Of a stretch of 5,934 nucleotides of DNA, positions 4,175 to 5,934 are shown one piece after another. A program made the translations under genes and the position numbers. Each line of letters starts with the position of its first letter. Positions within the stretch are counted from its first letter, which is position 1. This DNA comes from Verrucomicrobiota bacterium (GTDB lineage Bacteria; Verrucomicrobiota; Verrucomicrobiia; Chthoniobacterales; UBA10450): assembly GCA_003219335.1 (NCBI GenBank), contig QHOF01000161.1, positions 1-5,934 on the forward strand. Reading direction: 5' to 3'. The notes beneath the pieces were generated by a model, which was given only the letters and a program-made list of their open reading frames with translations, did no database searches and had not been told where the DNA came from.

Positions 4175-5934
4175 ATGATGACCTCGGCTGAGATCCGCCA
4201 ATCGTTCCTTGATTTCTTTCGCGAGAAACAGCACACCATTGTGCCGTCGTCGTCGCTGCTGCCCGACGCGCCGAACCTGCTTTTCACCAATGCCGGCATG
4301 AACCAGTTCGTGCCGATTTTTCTCGGCCAAGAAAAACCGCTGTGGACGCCGCCGCGCGTGGCCGACACACAGAAATGCATTCGCGCGGGCGGCAAGCACA
4401 ACGATCTGGAGGACGTCGGGCTCGACACGTATCACCACACGTTTTTCGAGATGCTCGGTAATTGGAGTTTCGGCGATTATTTCAAGAAGGAAGCAGTCGA
4501 GTGGGCATGGGAATTACTCGTCGAGCGCTGGAATTTTCCGGCACAACGCCTTTACGCGACAGTTTACAAGCCCGGATCCGACGAACCAAGCGAGTTCGAC
4601 CAGGAAGCGTACGAACACTGGGCGCGTTTGTTTCGCGAAGCCGATCTCGATCCAAAGATTCACGTTCTCAACAGTGGGAAGGCCGACAATTTCTGGATGA
4701 TGGGCGACACCGGCCCGTGCGGACCGTGCTCGGAAGTGCATGTCGATCTTACGCCGGACGGCGACACGCGTGGCGCGCTCGTGAACAAAGAAGATCCTCG
4801 CTGCATCGAGATTTGGAATTTGGTTTTCATCCAGTTCAATGCCGAACCTGTAGCCGGAGGCGGTGACTCCGGCGGCGTAAAATATGTTCCGCTCACGGCC
4901 CGCCACGTCGATACGGGAATGGGCTTCGAGCGCGCTGTAGCGATTATTCAAGGCACGAAGAATCTCACCGATTTTTCCGGCACGATCTCGAATTACGAGA
5001 CCGACATTTTCCGTCCAATATTCGATGAGCTGGAAAGGCTGAGTGGCAAGAAATACGCCAGCACGCTGCCTGATCGCTCTCAACCATCAACTCTCAGCTC
5101 TCAACAAGCGACAGACATTGCCTTCCGGGTGATCGCCGATCACATCCGCGCGCTAAGCTTCGCAATCGCCGACGGAATTATTCCCTCCAATGAAGGGCGT
5201 GGCTACGTATTGCGTCGCATCCTGCGTCGCGCGGTCCGTTACGGGCGCACACTCGGCTTTCGCGAACCATTCTTCTACAAACTCGCTGAGGTCGTCGCCA
5301 AAATGATGGGCGACACGTTCCCCGAGGTCCGCGAGAAACAATCAAAGATTAAAGAAACAATTCGCCGCGAGGAAGAAGCCTTCAACAAAACACTTGATAA
5401 AGGCATCGAGCTCTTCGAACGCGAGATCGCGCGCATGGGGAGCGCGGGCTTGCAGCCCGTCCCATCCGGCATGTTGCCGAATGGCCCACCCGGTGCCCGC
5501 TATTGGAAACGGCGTCTACCCCACTACGAGCGCGCGCATGGAATTTATCACATCACATTCTCGACACGCCAACACCGTGTCTTGTCCCAGGAAGCGCGCA
5601 TGATTGCCTTGGCCGCAATCGTTTATTTCGACCAGAAGCGCTACGATCTCTTCGCGGCCTGCGTGATGCCAGACCACGTCCATATTCTTTTCCAGCCCTG
5701 GCCAAAGGCGGACAATGCGGAGGGAAAGCCAATCTTTTGGTCGCTGGCGGATTTAATGCATTCCATAAAGTCCTTCACCGCCCGAGAAATCAATAAGGTC
5801 GAAAATGCGAAGGGATCACATGTATGGGAAAACGAGTATCACGATCGGTTGATGCGGTCTGATCGCGATGTTGAGGAGAAATTTCTCTATATTTGTCGAA
5901 ACCCGTGGACCGAGGGACTAGTGGGGCCGAATGA
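4175..5934 (+). CDS. alaS: Alanyl-tRNA synthetase N-terminal part fused in frame to a RAYT transposase; runs off window
   Basis: Residues 1-421 are a normal class II AlaRS, which charges tRNA-Ala with alanine: PSSSLLP at 24-30, TNAGMNQF (38-45), the RAGGKHNDLEDVG motif (70-82), motif 2 FFEMLGNWSFGDYF (90-103), GDTGPCGPCSE, IWNLVFIQFN, motif 3 DTGMGFERA (246-254), then the start of the tRNA-recognition domain (RVIADHIRAL, NEGRGYVLRRILRRAVRYGR, REEEAFNKTLDKGIELFERE). The expected LYDTYGFP region, editing domain and C-Ala domain are missing. Instead the same frame continues from about residue 421 through a translated REP-like palindrome into a Y1/HUH transposase (444-586), with no stop by the window end. 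A TAG at 4169 fixes the start at the ATG ATG pair; there is no clear Shine-Dalgarno. It may be a domain insertion if AlaRS resumes beyond the window, or a disrupted copy. AlaRS identity is very secure; functionality is undecided. Confidence 0.9.
   Translation, partial: MMTSAEIRQSFLDFFREKQHTIVPSSSLLPDAPNLLFTNAGMNQFVPIFLGQEKPLWTPPRVADTQKCIRAGGKHNDLEDVGLDTYHHTFFEMLGNWSFGDYFKKEAVEWAWELLVERWNFPAQRLYATVYKPGSDEPSEFDQEAYEHWARLFREADLDPKIHVLNSGKADNFWMMGDTGPCGPCSEVHVDLTPDGDTRGALVNKEDPRCIEIWNLVFIQFNAEPVAGGGDSGGVKYVPLTARHVDTGMGFERAVAIIQGTKNLTDFSGTISNYETDIFRPIFDELERLSGKKYASTLPDRSQPSTLSSQQATDIAFRVIADHIRALSFAIADGIIPSNEGRGYVLRRILRRAVRYGRTLGFREPFFYKLAEVVAKMMGDTFPEVREKQSKIKETIRREEEAFNKTLDKGIELFEREIARMGSAGLQPVPSGMLPNGPPGARYWKRRLPHYERAHGIYHITFSTRQHRVLSQEARMIALAAIVYFDQKRYDLFAACVMPDHVHILFQPWPKADNAEGKPIFWSLADLMHSIKSFTAREINKVENAKGSHVWENEYHDRLMRSDRDVEEKFLYICRNPWTEGLVGPN
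5077..5104 (+). repeat. Heptamer tandem repeat inside alaS
   Basis: Four heptamers follow each other: CTCTCAA, CCATCAA, CTCTCAG, CTCTCAA. They encode about residues 302-311 (S/Q/P/T-rich) in the variable loop just before the conserved TDIAFRVIADH segment of AlaRS. The composition is unlike the rest of the gene, and the loop looks several residues longer than usual, suggesting a short repeat absorbed in frame. Confidence 0.6.
5435..5934 (+). mobile_element. REP-associated tyrosine transposase (RAYT, Y1_Tnp/IS200-like) inserted in alaS, 3' end beyond window
   Basis: RAYTs are single-strand-specific HUH nucleases related to IS200/IS605 TnpA that recognise REP palindromes. In the fusion numbering the domain shows the typical N-terminal WKRRLPHYE (444-452), ITFSTRQHRVLS, the HxH metal-binding motif in MPDHVHILF (H501, H503), SIKSFTAREIN, W551 and WENEYHDRLMRSD, and the catalytic Tyr572 in FLYICRNP. 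The last residues seen (EGLVGPN) correspond to the part shortly before the usual C-terminal DYPW motif, so most of the protein is present and looks undamaged. Internal ATGs at 5435 and 5471 could serve as its own start, but neither has a good Shine-Dalgarno. It lies in the same orientation and frame as alaS. The left boundary is approximate; the right end is outside the window. Confidence 0.9.
5438..5479. repeat. REP-like double palindrome at the alaS/RAYT junction
   Basis: GGAG (5439-5442) is followed by a hairpin with stem CGGGCT (5445-5450) / AGCCCG (5454-5459) and loop TGC. After a short spacer comes a second hairpin, CGGCA (5467-5471) / TGCCG (5475-5479), with loop TGT. A tetranucleotide head plus a GC-rich hairpin beside a RAYT gene is the normal REP arrangement. 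The repeat is translated here as AGLQPVPSG; its opposite-strand reading AGCKPALP-like is a peptide I recall as common in spurious proteins of repeat-rich environmental genomes. Confidence 0.65.

Noticed and set aside
4514..5083. 189-codon minus-strand ORF opposite alaS
   Set aside because: It is the antisense shadow of the AlaRS catalytic domain, has no recognisable family and no start signals.
5435..5934. Insertion in AlaRS as an intein or a group I/II intron
   Set aside because: No intein N-terminal Cys/Ser block is seen at the junction, and the insert codes for a recognisable Y1 transposase with no intron RNA core visible. An element end with RNA function beyond the window cannot be excluded.

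Overview
The window looks like ordinary bacterial chromosome of medium-high G+C. The two tandem small heat-shock proteins, recA next to alaS, the proteins' general look and the type of interspersed repeat all suggest a Verrucomicrobiota-like soil or freshwater bacterium. That assignment rests on family resemblance from memory, not on a database search.

Layout. Positions 2-964 (+) hold the C-terminal part of a polytopic membrane protein whose start lies before the window. It converges tail to tail with a second, unrecognised multi-spanning membrane protein (961-1632, minus); the two stop codons share the palindrome TTAA. A 323-base region follows, carrying a weak candidate promoter and an A/U-rich hairpin that encloses the ribosome-binding site of the next gene. 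Then come two co-directional Hsp20 chaperone genes (1956-2417 and 2447-2818), closed by a strong intrinsic terminator (2843-2872). recA (2947-3984) is complete and carries all the key motifs. The 190-base recA-alaS spacer is dense with structure: overlapping inverted repeats that could switch a terminator-like hairpin, another perfect hairpin, and a triple 10-base tandem repeat ending five bases before the alaS start.

The most unusual object is the last reading frame (4175 to the window end, still open). It begins as a normal alanyl-tRNA synthetase (catalytic domain and part of the tRNA-recognition domain, about residues 1-421). Then, without any stop or frameshift, it becomes a REP-associated tyrosine transposase (RAYT, Y1/HUH family) with its HxH motif and catalytic Tyr visible. 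The junction is a translated REP-like palindrome. The expected continuation of AlaRS (the LYDTYGFP region, editing domain and C-Ala domain) is absent from the window. Upstream in the same gene a short heptamer tandem repeat has also been absorbed in frame. Whether AlaRS resumes after the transposase, and so whether this is a domain insertion, a split gene or a disrupted copy, depends on sequence just beyond position 5934.

Functionally the window combines proteostasis (Hsp20 pair), recombination and repair (RecA) and translation (AlaRS), with two unassigned membrane proteins at the left end.
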